DNA of 64,000 bases from Marasmitruncus massiliensis (GTDB lineage: Bacteria > Bacillota > Clostridia > Oscillospirales > Ruminococcaceae), in contig NZ_FYDE01000003.1 in the NCBI RefSeq assembly GCF_900186535.1, forward strand, positions 372,001-436,000, given 5' to 3'. Of the stretch, positions 1 to 8,322 are shown one piece after another; position 1 is the stretch's first letter, and every line of letters starts with the position of its first letter. The notes beneath the pieces are model-generated. The model was not told where the DNA came from. It saw nothing but the letters and a program-made list of their open reading frames with translations, and ran no database searches. The translations under genes were made by a program, and so were the position numbers.

Positions 1-1
1 C

Positions 2-109
2 CCTGCATTTTCAAAATGCACACACTGCGGAGAGCTGAAGGCTCCTCATCAGGTTTGCGGAAACTGCGGTTACTACAAAGACAAAGAAGTAATCAAGGTC
101 GAGGCCTAA
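2..109 (+). CDS. rpmF: 50S ribosomal protein L32, C-terminal part
   Basis: The last 35 codons of a gene that begins before the window. The fragment has the L32 zinc-ribbon pattern: a CTHCG pair followed by a CGNCGYY pair, then a short charged tail ending in VEA. L32 is a structural protein of the large ribosomal subunit. The four-cysteine form seen here is the zinc-binding version. A stretch with a short inverted repeat (cggaggtgg to ccgcctccg, about 126-152) separates it from the next gene and may act as a terminator. Confidence 0.93.
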   Translation, partial: PAFSKCTHCGELKAPHQVCGNCGYYKDKEVIKVEA

Positions 110-194
110 TCCATAGTGAGTTCAACGGAGGTGGAAGGTTTTCCGCCTCCGTTTTCTTTTTCCTGTGGGTTGCAATTCGAATGGGAGAAAAACA

Positions 195-1496
195 ATGCCA
201 GTTCTGATTCAGTCGGTGGAGCCGGGTTCCCATGCGGACCGCGCGGGGATTCTCGCGGGGGATGTTCTGGTCGCCATTGATGAAAGTGAGATTAACGACG
301 TGCTGGATTACCGGTTTTATGTGACCAGCCGGAAAATTGCGCTGCACCTGCTTCGTTCGGGTGCGCCTTTTTCTGCATCCCTGCAAAAGGGAGAATACGA
401 AGATATCGGGCTGGAGTTTGAAACTTATTTGATGGATAAACAGCATGCGTGCAAAAATAAATGCGTGTTCTGCTTTGTGGACCAGATGCCGAAGGGAATG
501 CGCAAATCCCTGTATTTCAAAGACGACGACAGCAGGATGTCGTTTCTATTCGGCAACTATATTACGCTTACCAACTTGACGGATGCGGATATCGACCGTA
601 TTATAAAGATGAAGATTTCTCCGGTGAATATCTCGGTGCATACAACCGACCCGGCGCTGCGCGTCAAAATGATGAAAAATCCGGCGGCCGCGGACAGCCT
701 TCGTTTTATAGAAAGACTGTGTGAAGCGGGCATTCAGGTCAACAGTCAATTGGTGCTGTGCCCGGGGCTGAATGACGGCCCTGCGCTGGAGCGCACCCTG
801 AGGGACCTAGGCGCGCTGTATCCCAACCTGCAGAGCATCGCATGCGTTCCTGTGGGGCTCACCCGTTACCGGGAGAATCTTCCGGCGTTACAGCCGTATG
901 ATCGGGAACGCGCCGCGCGGACAATTGAGATCATCCATCGGTTTGCTGAAGAAATGCTGGAAAAACACGGCGAGCGTGTGGCATATCCTTCCGATGAATT
1001 TTTCCTGAAAGCGAAGCGGCCGCTGCCGCCGCCGAAGTATTACGGGAGATTTGATCAGTTGGAGGATGGTGTCGGCGTTCTGGCGCTTCTGGAAAGCGAG
1101 TTTATGGACGCGATGGAGCAAGACGACGGTTCCGATGCCCGCGCCGACTTGACAGTTCTCACCGGCACAGCGGCATATCCGACGCTTCAGGCTCTTGCCG
1201 GACGCGCCATGTCTAAAAAACCGGAGCTGAAAATTGAAGTGCATGCGATTGTAAACCGGTTTTTCGGGGAATCTATTAATGTGGCCGGTCTTATCACCGG
1301 GCAGGATATCGTCGCGCAGATGAAAGGCAGACGGATTGGCAGTCAGGTGCTTCTCCCGTCGGTTATGCTGCGGCGCGAGCGGGACAAATTTTTGGACGAC
1401 ATGACGGTGGAACAGCTGGAAGCCGCGCTCGGCGCGCCTGTGAAACCGGTGGACAACGACGGCTGGCAGCTTTATGATGCCATGACCGGCAGATGA
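195..1496 (+). CDS. DUF512-type PDZ/radical SAM protein
   Basis: A 433-residue protein with an N-terminal PDZ-like segment (about residues 1-60, GSHADRAGIL then GDVLVAID) and a radical-SAM-like cysteine cluster CKNKCVFC at residues 86-93, followed by the DUF512 region. The family is widespread in Clostridia next to der and is annotated as a putative Fe-S oxidoreductase; its reaction is not known to me. The ATG at 195 is chosen over an in-frame ATG at 165 because gggagaaaa lies just before it and residues after 195 match the family start. It lies 19 bp upstream of der, so co-transcription is likely. Confidence 0.9.
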   Translation: MPVLIQSVEPGSHADRAGILAGDVLVAIDESEINDVLDYRFYVTSRKIALHLLRSGAPFSASLQKGEYEDIGLEFETYLMDKQHACKNKCVFCFVDQMPKGMRKSLYFKDDDSRMSFLFGNYITLTNLTDADIDRIIKMKISPVNISVHTTDPALRVKMMKNPAAADSLRFIERLCEAGIQVNSQLVLCPGLNDGPALERTLRDLGALYPNLQSIACVPVGLTRYRENLPALQPYDRERAARTIEIIHRFAEEMLEKHGERVAYPSDEFFLKAKRPLPPPKYYGRFDQLEDGVGVLALLESEFMDAMEQDDGSDARADLTVLTGTAAYPTLQALAGRAMSKKPELKIEVHAIVNRFFGESINVAGLITGQDIVAQMKGRRIGSQVLLPSVMLRRERDKFLDDMTVEQLEAALGAPVKPVDNDGWQLYDAMTGR

Positions 1497-1515
1497 GAAA
1501 GATGGAGGAAACAGG

Positions 1516-2841
1516 ATGTCCAAACCATTGATCGCCATAGTGGGGCGTCCCAATGTGGGAAAATCGACCCTGTTTAATAAACTGGTGGGCGCGCGTGTGT
1601 CCATTGTGCAGGATACCCCCGGCGTAACACGCGACCGGATTTATTATGAGTGCGAGTGGCGGAGCAAATCCGTTATGCTGGTGGATACGGGCGGTATTGA
1701 GCCCCATTCAACCGATACGATTCTGTCACAGATGCGGCGTCAGGCGCAGCTTGCGATTGAACGCGCCGATGTCATTATTTTTGTGGTCGACCTGCAGACC
1801 GGCGTGACCGCCACCGATCAGGACGTTGCCGTCATGCTGCAAAAAAGCGGCAAGCCGGTTGTGCTCTGTGTCAATAAGTGCGACCAGCTGGGAGAACCCC
1901 GGCCCGAATTCTATGAGTTTTATAATCTGGGATTAGGCGACCCGGTTGCGGTGTCCTCGGTTCACGGGCACGGTACCGGCGACCTGCTGGACGCCTGCTA
2001 TGAACTGATTGATTTCGACAAGACGGAGGACTATGATGAAGAAGCAGTCCGCGTTGCGATTATCGGCAAGCCCAATGTGGGCAAATCCTCGCTGGTGAAT
2101 CGCATGGCAGGGGAGGAACGGGTGATCGTGTCAGACATTGCAGGCACCACTCGTGACGCGACCGATACAGAGGTGGAGAACCAGTACGGCAAATTTATCT
2201 TTATTGATACGGCGGGCATCCGCCGCAAATCCCGTGTGGACGAGGAAATTGAGCGGTACAGTGTTCTGCGCGCCTATATGGCGGTCGACCGCAGCGAGGT
2301 GTGCGTCATCGTGCTGGACGCCACAGTCGGCTTCACCGAACAGGACAGCAAGGTGGCGGGCTATGCGCACGAGCAGGGGAAAGCCTGCATCGTGGCTGTA
2401 AACAAATGGGACGCGGTTGAAAAAGACGACAGGACCATGCAGGAGTTCCGCAAGAAACTCGAGGTGGATTTTTCCTTCATGTCTTACGTGCCGTTTATCT
2501 TTATTTCCGCGAAGACCGGTCAGCGCGTTGATAAATTGTATGAACTGATCAACTTTGTGAACGCGCAGAATGCGATGCGTATCTCTACCGGCAAGCTCAA
2601 CGACCTGCTTGCAAACGCAGCCGCGCGGGTTCAGCCTCCTACCGATAAAGGAAAACGCCTTCGTATTTTCTACTGTACACAGGCAAGCACAAGGCCCCCG
2701 ACATTTGTCTTTTTCTGCAATAATAAAGAATTATTTCATTTCTCCTATCAGCGTTATCTGGAGAATCAGATACGGGAGACGTTTGGCCTTGAGGGCACCC
2801 CTGTCAGAATCATTGTGCGGGAGCGCGGTGAGAAAGATTAA
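1516..2841 (+). CDS. der: Ribosome biogenesis GTPase Der (EngA)
   Basis: A 441-residue double-GTPase. The first G domain has GRPNVGKST at about residue 10, DTPG (G3) and NKCD (G4). The second has GKPNVGKSS at about residue 183, DTAG and NKWD. The C-terminal third is the KH-like domain. Der binds the 50S subunit and is needed for its maturation; it acts in the cytoplasm. A clear aggaggaaaca ribosome site precedes the ATG. Length and motif order are normal for the family, and it stands with plsY and gpsA as in many Firmicutes. Confidence 0.98.
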   Translation: MSKPLIAIVGRPNVGKSTLFNKLVGARVSIVQDTPGVTRDRIYYECEWRSKSVMLVDTGGIEPHSTDTILSQMRRQAQLAIERADVIIFVVDLQTGVTATDQDVAVMLQKSGKPVVLCVNKCDQLGEPRPEFYEFYNLGLGDPVAVSSVHGHGTGDLLDACYELIDFDKTEDYDEEAVRVAIIGKPNVGKSSLVNRMAGEERVIVSDIAGTTRDATDTEVENQYGKFIFIDTAGIRRKSRVDEEIERYSVLRAYMAVDRSEVCVIVLDATVGFTEQDSKVAGYAHEQGKACIVAVNKWDAVEKDDRTMQEFRKKLEVDFSFMSYVPFIFISAKTGQRVDKLYELINFVNAQNAMRISTGKLNDLLANAAARVQPPTDKGKRLRIFYCTQASTRPPTFVFFCNNKELFHFSYQRYLENQIRETFGLEGTPVRIIVRERGEKD

Positions 2842-2918
2842 CGGCTTTTCTGAACCTGTGTGTTTTAAAATGAAAGAATGCGTCCGCCCACGCGGTCGCG
2901 CTGAATGAGGTGAAATGA

Positions 2919-3590
2919 ATGGAGTTACTGTCAACGGGCCAATTCTGGACAGCGGCTTTTCTGGCGGCTGCCGCGGCTTACCTGATCGGAAGCGTCAGCT
3001 TTGCCGTGATTATATCCCGCCTGTGCGCGCAGGATGACGTGCGTGCACACGGCAGCGGAAATGCCGGAATGACGAACATTCTGCGTACTTATGGGAAAAA
3101 GCTGGCGTTTTTTACGGCGCTTGGGGACTTCGGGAAAGGTGTCGTGGCGGTCGCACTGGGCCGTATCATTTTTCGGCTTGTCGCGGACGGAGCGGCGCCC
3201 GCTCTGTTTGATGGCGGATACATCGCCGGGCTGTTTGTGATTCTTGGCCATGTTTTTCCGCTGTATTTTCATTTTAAGGGCGGCAAAGGTGTGCTCGCCA
3301 GCCTTGGCGTTTTAATGATGCTGAACCCATTGGTATTTTCAATTATCGTAATACTGATAGTGCCGTTTGTGTTCTGGGTAAAAATTGTATCATTGGCATC
3401 GATCATTGGGTTTCTGATTTTTCCGGTTTTAACAACGATTGTCAATCTGGTATCACGCAAGCCCTATCAGTTTGATTTGTTTTTTTCGCTGCTGATCAGC
3501 GCAATGGGCATCTGGATGCACCGTACCAACATTAAGCGGCTGCTGAACGGAACGGAATACAAGTTCGGCGCCAAAAAAACAACTGAATAA
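2919..3590 (+). CDS. plsY: Glycerol-3-phosphate acyltransferase PlsY
   Basis: A 223-residue polytopic membrane protein that transfers an acyl group from acyl-phosphate to glycerol-3-phosphate, the first step of phospholipid synthesis. The conserved motifs are visible: a first transmembrane segment ending in LIGSVSFAVIIS, the GSGNAGMTNILRTYGK loop, and HFKGGKGV. Several hydrophobic stretches predict about five to six membrane spans. It precedes gpsA, whose product makes its substrate, so the two form a lipid-precursor pair. Confidence 0.97.
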   Translation: MELLSTGQFWTAAFLAAAAAYLIGSVSFAVIISRLCAQDDVRAHGSGNAGMTNILRTYGKKLAFFTALGDFGKGVVAVALGRIIFRLVADGAAPALFDGGYIAGLFVILGHVFPLYFHFKGGKGVLASLGVLMMLNPLVFSIIVILIVPFVFWVKIVSLASIIGFLIFPVLTTIVNLVSRKPYQFDLFFSLLISAMGIWMHRTNIKRLLNGTEYKFGAKKTTE

Positions 3591-3627
3591 AGTGTCGGAG
3601 CAGAAATCAAGTTGGAGGTATTGGTAA

Positions 3628-4638
3628 ATGGCAAAACTGTTTATATGCGGAGCGGGCGGGTTCGGGACGTCTCTGTCCGTTATGTGCGACCAGAACGGAC
3701 AGACGGTTACACTGTATTCCCCGTTTCAAAAGGAGATTGAGATGCTGTCCAGCGAGCGGGAGCACAAAAAGCTGCTGCCGGGGATAGTGATCCCAATGTC
3801 TGTGCAGATGACCTGGAAACTGCCTGAACAGATCGATGCGGAGCTGGTGATCATTGCTACCCCGTCTTTCGCTGTGCGCAGTGCCTGCGCCTCGCTTAAG
3901 GGGCATCTCGCGCCTGAAACGGTGGTTTCCTGCGTGGCAAAAGGGTTTGAGCCGGAGACGCTGAAGCCGCTTGCGCAGGTGATTGGTGAAGAACTGCCGG
4001 AAAACCAGCGGGTGATGATTTCCGGACCGTCCCACGCGGAAGAAGTTGCCAGAGGGGTTCCGACAACCGTAGTGGCCGCATCTGACGACCAGGCAGCCGC
4101 TGAATTTGTGCAGGATATTCTGATGAGCCCAACCCTGCGCATTTATACAAACGACGATGTGATCGGCGTGGAGCTCGGCGGTGCGGTGAAGAACGTCATT
4201 GCGCTGGCCGCCGGTATTACCGACGGGCTGGAGCTGGGAGATAATTCCAAGGCGGCGCTTATGACCCGCGGCATCACCGAGATTGCGCGGCTGGGCGTTG
4301 CGATGGGTGCGAAATCCGAGACCTTTGCGGGGCTGTCCGGCATTGGCGACCTGATCGTTACCTGCACCAGTATGCATTCGCGCAACCGCCGCGCGGGAAT
4401 CCTGATTGGGCAGGGGAAAACCGCTTTGCAGGCCATTGAGGAGGTCGGCATGACGGTGGAAGGCTATACCGCTACAAAATGTGCCTGGGAGCTTGCCAAA
4501 AGGTATCAGGTCGAAATGCCGATTATTGAACAGGTTTACGCAGTTTTGTATGAAGACAAACCGCCCAGAGAAGCGATCGGCGCGCTGATGGGGCGCTCCA
4601 AGCGGCATGAGGCGGAATCTAACTGGCTGGTCAAATAA
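3628..4638 (+). CDS. gpsA: NAD(P)H glycerol-3-phosphate dehydrogenase
   Basis: A 336-residue cytosolic enzyme reducing dihydroxyacetone phosphate to glycerol-3-phosphate for phospholipid synthesis. The N-terminal Rossmann motif GAGGFGTSL is at residues 8-16, and the substrate/catalytic lysine region GGAVKNVIALAAG lies near residue 190. The start has a ttggaggta ribosome site. It follows plsY by 37 bp and ends just before a strong terminator, so it is the last gene of the der-plsY-gpsA unit. Confidence 0.97.
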   Translation: MAKLFICGAGGFGTSLSVMCDQNGQTVTLYSPFQKEIEMLSSEREHKKLLPGIVIPMSVQMTWKLPEQIDAELVIIATPSFAVRSACASLKGHLAPETVVSCVAKGFEPETLKPLAQVIGEELPENQRVMISGPSHAEEVARGVPTTVVAASDDQAAAEFVQDILMSPTLRIYTNDDVIGVELGGAVKNVIALAAGITDGLELGDNSKAALMTRGITEIARLGVAMGAKSETFAGLSGIGDLIVTCTSMHSRNRRAGILIGQGKTALQAIEEVGMTVEGYTATKCAWELAKRYQVEMPIIEQVYAVLYEDKPPREAIGALMGRSKRHEAESNWLVK

Positions 4639-4652
4639 AATTAGTCAATCAA

Positions 4653-4682
4653 AAAGCAGGCCGCCCGGAGGCGGCCTGCTTT
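4653..4682 (+). terminator. Rho-independent terminator after gpsA
   Basis: Perfect 13-bp stem (AAAGCAGGCCGCC with GGCGGCCTGCTTT) and a four-base CGGA loop, placed 14 bp after the gpsA stop. The T run is short, but the stem is very stable. Confidence 0.85.
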
Positions 4683-4696
4683 CCTGTCGATATAAA

Positions 4697-4726
4697 ACAA
4701 AAAGGCCCTCCGCTGACGCGAAAGGC
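4697..4726 (-). terminator. Terminator after rpmB
   Basis: On the minus strand GCCTTTCGC pairs with GCGGAGGGC (two G-T pairs) around a GTCA loop, and is followed by CTTTTTGTTTT. It lies 15 bp past the rpmB stop, facing the gpsA terminator. Confidence 0.75.
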
Positions 4727-4741
4727 TTTTAGCTGCAAATT

Positions 4742-4930
4742 TTAGATTGCACGGGTAATTTTATCGGAACGCAAGCAGCGGGTGCAGGCGTGAATGTGGC
4801 GGGGGGTACCGTCGATAATCGCCTTAACACGCTGAACATTAGGCTTCCAAGTTCTGTTAGAACGCCTATGAGAATGGGAAACCTTAATTCCGAAAGTAAC
4901 ACCTTTTCCGCAGATGTCGCATTTTGCCAT
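4742..4930 (-). CDS. rpmB: 50S ribosomal protein L28
   Basis: A 62-residue protein beginning MAKCDICGKGVTFG, with a second CTRC pair near the C-terminus, so it is the zinc-binding four-cysteine form of L28. The internal VSHSHRRSNRTWKPNVQ block is the conserved rRNA-contacting core. It has its own promoter, a strong gaggaggtg ribosome site and its own terminator, so it is a single-gene transcription unit on the strand opposite to its neighbours. Confidence 0.98.
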   Translation of the reverse strand: MAKCDICGKGVTFGIKVSHSHRRSNRTWKPNVQRVKAIIDGTPRHIHACTRCLRSDKITRAI

Positions 4931-4989
4931 GTGTCTGCACCTCCTCTATCTGGAACGGATTAAAACTCTCTTTCGGGGTCAACATTGAT

Positions 4990-5018
4990 ATTTTATCAGA
5001 TCGGCATAGGAAAAGCAA
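4990..5018 (-). promoter_or_regulatory. Sigma-A-type promoter of rpmB
   Basis: On the minus strand TTGCTT (5018-5013) and TAAAAT (4995-4990) are separated by 17 bp, about 60 bp upstream of the rpmB start. Confidence 0.65.
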
Positions 5019-5078
5019 GCTTTTTTTCATAATTTTTTTATATTAGCGCGTCCATGTGTGAATTTACAGTGAATTCGC

Positions 5079-5107
5079 TTGTATTTTGACCGGATTGCCG
5101 GTATAAT
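5079..5107 (+). promoter_or_regulatory. Sigma-A-type promoter of the M50 protease/scp cluster
   Basis: TTGTAT (5079-5084) and a consensus TATAAT (5102-5107) with a 17-bp spacer, 55 bp upstream of the protease start. It probably drives the run of genes from 5162 through at least scpB. Confidence 0.75.
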
Positions 5108-5161
5108 AATCCTATTAAGCTAGGAAACTATGACATTTTATTGATGAGGCAAGGAGAAGCT

Positions 5162-5851
5162 ATGGGATATTTTTCGCCTGACCGTTTATTTGTTTATTTT
5201 GCCCGCCTGATTGTGCTGTTTACCTCCATGCCCGTGCATGAATTTGCGCATGGATGGGTGGCTGATAAACTCGGCGACCATACGGCGCGGTATCAGGGAC
5301 GGCTTGATCTGAACCCGCTGGCACATTTGGACCCGCTTGGAACCATTCTGATTTTGTTTACAGGATTTGGCTGGGCAAAACCTGTTCCGGTAAACCCGTC
5401 GAAATTTAACCGCAAAATCACCATGCGTGCGGGAATGGCGCTCACTTCGCTGGCGGGCCCCGCCGCGAACGTGCTGATGGCGACGATTCTGCTGCTGGTT
5501 TATAAAATCATCGCCCTTGTGCTGATGCTGATGAATGTCCCCATGGGCAACGCGGTCCAGATTGTCACCACCATCCTTTCCATGATGGTCACCATCAATG
5601 TTTCGCTGGCTGTATTCAACCTCCTGCCGGTGCCGCCTCTGGACGGGTATCATATTCTGGCCTATTTTCTGCCGGCCCGCTGGGAATATCTGATTGCCCA
5701 GTACAGCCGCTATATCTTTCTTGGGCTGTTTGCCGTCATGATGTTTACAAACATCTTGTCCCTGCCGCTGACATTGCTCTCGAACGTGATCTATCGGTTT
5801 CTGGATTTTATTACCGGATTTGTGGATGTCCTTGCAAATATGCTGCTGTAA
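5162..5851 (+). CDS. Site-2 protease family (M50) membrane metalloprotease
   Basis: A 229-residue polytopic membrane protein with the zinc-binding HEFAH motif near residue 26 (MPVHEFAHGW) and the distal NLLPVPPLDG motif near residue 156 that supplies the third ligand. These are the signatures of the short, PDZ-less S2P proteases found next to scpA in Firmicutes; their substrate is generally unknown. The ATG at 5162 is chosen over a TTG at 5141 because aaggaga sits nine bases before it. ScpA follows 11 bp later. Confidence 0.93.
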   Translation: MGYFSPDRLFVYFARLIVLFTSMPVHEFAHGWVADKLGDHTARYQGRLDLNPLAHLDPLGTILILFTGFGWAKPVPVNPSKFNRKITMRAGMALTSLAGPAANVLMATILLLVYKIIALVLMLMNVPMGNAVQIVTTILSMMVTINVSLAVFNLLPVPPLDGYHILAYFLPARWEYLIAQYSRYIFLGLFAVMMFTNILSLPLTLLSNVIYRFLDFITGFVDVLANMLL

Positions 5852-5862
5852 CGGGCAAGAAT

Positions 5863-6594
5863 ATGGAAAAGCTGAATTTTAAGACGGCGGAGTTTGAAGG
5901 GCCTTTAGACCTGCTGCTCTATTTAATTTCCAAGCATAAACTCGATATTTATGAGATCTCTATTTCCGAGCTGCTGGAACAGTACCTTTCCTATATGAAC
6001 GAACTGAAGACCGGTGGGCTGGAAATTTCGAGCGAGTTCATCGAAATGGCATCCCGGCTGGTTTATATCAAGACCGTGATGCTGCTTCCAAAGCATGAGG
6101 AAGAGGGCACCCAGCTGAAGGCCGAACTGCAGGGACAGCTGCTGGAATATCAGGTCTGCAAGCAGGTGGCTGCAAAGTTGGGGGAACAGAACCGGATGTA
6201 CCGCAATTTTGTCCACCCGCCGTCCCCGGTGGAAGTGGATGCCGCCTACCGCCTGACCCATCCCGTCAGTATTTTATACGCCGCTTACCGCGATGCGGTG
6301 GGGCGCGGAAGACGGCGTCTCCCGCCTCCGGTCAAGGCCTTTACGGGCATCGTGGCAAGGCGGGTGGTATCGGTCGGATCCCGCATTATCCATATCCTGA
6401 AACGTCTGTACCGTCATGGAAAAACTTCGTATGTCAGTCTGTTTGAATCAAGCACAGACCGCAGCGAGCTTGTGGCGACGTTTCTGGCGGTTCTCGAACT
6501 GGTAAAAGCCAAACGGATTACCCTGGAGGGGTCGGAGGTCTGCTTTGACCGCAGCCGGCAGCCAGAACACAGCCGGTCGGAGGAACTGACATGA
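5863..6594 (+). CDS. scpA: Segregation and condensation protein A
   Basis: A 243-residue kleisin subunit of the SMC-ScpA-ScpB condensin that organises the chromosome. The conserved start FKTAEFEGPLDLLLYLISKHKL and the following DIYEISISELLEQYL are typical. A basic middle (RGRRRLPPPVKA) connects to a C-terminal winged-helix region expected to bind the SMC head. Its stop overlaps the scpB start in ATGA, so the two are translationally coupled. Confidence 0.95.
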   Translation: MEKLNFKTAEFEGPLDLLLYLISKHKLDIYEISISELLEQYLSYMNELKTGGLEISSEFIEMASRLVYIKTVMLLPKHEEEGTQLKAELQGQLLEYQVCKQVAAKLGEQNRMYRNFVHPPSPVEVDAAYRLTHPVSILYAAYRDAVGRGRRRLPPPVKAFTGIVARRVVSVGSRIIHILKRLYRHGKTSYVSLFESSTDRSELVATFLAVLELVKAKRITLEGSEVCFDRSRQPEHSRSEELT

Positions 6595-7175
6595 TAGATT
6601 TGCCGCAAAAACAAATATTGGCTATCCTGTTTGCGGGCGGCGACCCTGTTGAGATCGCAAGGATTGCGCAGGCAATCGGGGCGGATGAGGAAACAGTGAC
6701 GCGGTATCTGCCGCATCTGCGTGATTCGCTGGAAGACGCCGGCATGCCGTTTGAAATCTTGCAGCTGGAGGACAAGCTCCAGCTCTGCACAACGGCCGAC
6801 TTCGCCCCGGTGATCAGGGAAGCGCTGGAACTTCGCAAGAATATTCCGTTGTCTCAGGCCGCGCTGGAAGTGCTGGCCGTGATTGCCTATAACCAGCCGG
6901 TTACCCGCGCGTTTGTGGAGCAGGTGCGCGGCGTGGACAGCTCGGGCGTCGTAAATTCCCTGATTGAGAAGCAGCTCGTGGAGGAGGCGGGGCGTCTGGA
7001 ACTGCCCGGACGCCCGATCGCATATCGGACGACCGCTCATTTTCTGCGCTGCTTCGGCCTGGAAAATCTGGACGGGCTTCCCGTGCTTCCGTCGGCGGAA
7101 GAACCGGAGCCGCTTCCGGTAGGCGTTCTGGAGGGGCAGGTCGCGTTCGAGGAGATTGTAGAACCGGAAAGCTGA
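6591..7175 (+). CDS. scpB: Segregation and condensation protein B
   Basis: A 194-residue protein made of two winged-helix domains that dimerises on ScpA in the SMC complex. The strongly conserved LEVLAVIAYNQPVTRAFVEQ stretch and the RGVDSSGVVNSL motif are present. The start codon overlaps the scpA stop by four bases. A short acidic tail (EEPEPLPVG) ends the protein. Confidence 0.95.
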   Translation: MIDLPQKQILAILFAGGDPVEIARIAQAIGADEETVTRYLPHLRDSLEDAGMPFEILQLEDKLQLCTTADFAPVIREALELRKNIPLSQAALEVLAVIAYNQPVTRAFVEQVRGVDSSGVVNSLIEKQLVEEAGRLELPGRPIAYRTTAHFLRCFGLENLDGLPVLPSAEEPEPLPVGVLEGQVAFEEIVEPES

Positions 7176-7203
7176 GCGCAGGCGCAAAGGGAGGGGAAAA
7201 GTC

Positions 7204-7815
7204 GTGGCGATTGTGGGATATGTTCTGCTGGGAATACTGGCTGCTGTTTTGCTGCTTCTGTGCGTTCCTGTGAGGCTCATCCTGCGTTACTGCACCGGTA
7301 AAGCGCCTGTCGGCGTTTTGCGCTGGCTTTTCTTTCAGGTCGACCTGCTTAAAGCAGCCGAACGAAAAACAGCCGATACAGAGACCCGCGCAAAAAAAGC
7401 GGAGAAACTCCAACCTAAAAAAGAGAAAAAGCCGCTGGAGTTTTCCCGGACGCTGGGCATTGCGGCTGACCTGCTCTCTTCGCTGAAAGGCGGGGCGGGA
7501 ATGATTGTCCGCCGTTTTCGGATTTACCGGCTGCGGCTTTCGATGATAGTTGCCGGGGGGGACGCCGCGGAAACTGCGGTTGACTACGGCAAATGCAACG
7601 CTGCGGTTTATTCTGCCTATGCGCTTGCAAAAAATTTTTTGAATCTGAAAAACCCCGAAATAGAAATCCGGCCGGATTTTGTTTCGGAAAAAGGCTCTGT
7701 GGATTTTGAGATGCGCGGCCGCCTGATGCCTATTATCGTGCTTGCGGCGGCGGCTCGTATATTTGCCGCGTTTTTGGTCAAAACCATCCACAGAAAGAAA
7801 CTTCAACAGGAATAA
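7204..7815 (+). CDS. DUF2953 membrane-anchored protein
   Basis: A 203-residue protein with an N-terminal transmembrane helix (residues about 4-22), a very basic linker rich in Lys/Glu (residues about 55-80) and a second hydrophobic segment near the C-terminus (IIVLAAAARIFAAFLV). The family occurs next to ytfJ in spore formers, and I know of no assigned biochemical role. The start is GTG, preceded by gggagggg. It is probably co-expressed with ytfJ, which starts 18 bp after its stop. Confidence 0.85.
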   Translation: MAIVGYVLLGILAAVLLLLCVPVRLILRYCTGKAPVGVLRWLFFQVDLLKAAERKTADTETRAKKAEKLQPKKEKKPLEFSRTLGIAADLLSSLKGGAGMIVRRFRIYRLRLSMIVAGGDAAETAVDYGKCNAAVYSAYALAKNFLNLKNPEIEIRPDFVSEKGSVDFEMRGRLMPIIVLAAAARIFAAFLVKTIHRKKLQQE

Positions 7816-7833
7816 CCGCTGGGAGGAATTCAA

Positions 7834-8262
7834 ATGGCTAACGAGGGCCACCCGATTAACGGGTTGTTGGACAGCTCGATGCAGAATCTGCGTTCACTTG
7901 TGGACGCGGACACCATTATTGGCAATCAAATCACAACGCCGGACGGAATCGTCATTATCCCGATCTCCAAGGTAAGCTTCGGTTTTGCTTCCGGCGGCTC
8001 CGATCTGCCGACTAACAAGCAAAATGAGATGTTCGGCGGCGGCGCGGGCGGGGGCGTTTCTGTGCAGCCGCTTGGCTTCCTTGTGATCAAGGATGGCGCG
8101 GTCTCTTTGCTGCAGATGGACAACAGCAAGAATACTGCCGACCGTATGGTCAGCCTGATGCCCGAAATGATCGACAAATTGGGAACAATGTTTAAAAAGG
8201 ACAAAAAGGAATCAAAAGACAGCAAAGACTCCGTGCCAACAGAGGAAAAGGGCACCCGGTAA
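7834..8262 (+). CDS. ytfJ: GerW family sporulation protein YtfJ
   Basis: A 142-residue protein of the YtfJ/GerW family. In Bacillus this family is made in the forespore and affects germination. The family blocks are clear: the start PINGLLDSSMQNLRSLVDAD, IIPISKVSFGFASGG, a glycine-rich loop FGGGAGGGVSV, and PLGFLVIKDG. The tail is Lys/Asp/Ser-rich. It has a cgctgggaggaat ribosome site. Its presence, with the cotJC remnant, supports a spore-forming host. Confidence 0.94.
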   Translation: MANEGHPINGLLDSSMQNLRSLVDADTIIGNQITTPDGIVIIPISKVSFGFASGGSDLPTNKQNEMFGGGAGGGVSVQPLGFLVIKDGAVSLLQMDNSKNTADRMVSLMPEMIDKLGTMFKKDKKESKDSKDSVPTEEKGTR

Positions 8263-8322
8263 TGTCGGCGTGTGTTGCCGCATACAAATAACCTGTATCT
8301 TATTTTAAGCTGCGGGTGATGG

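Noticed and set aside
888-1604. Long minus-strand open frame across the DUF512 gene
   Set aside because: It is the antisense of a well-conserved gene with GC-rich codons, has no family pattern and no ribosome site.
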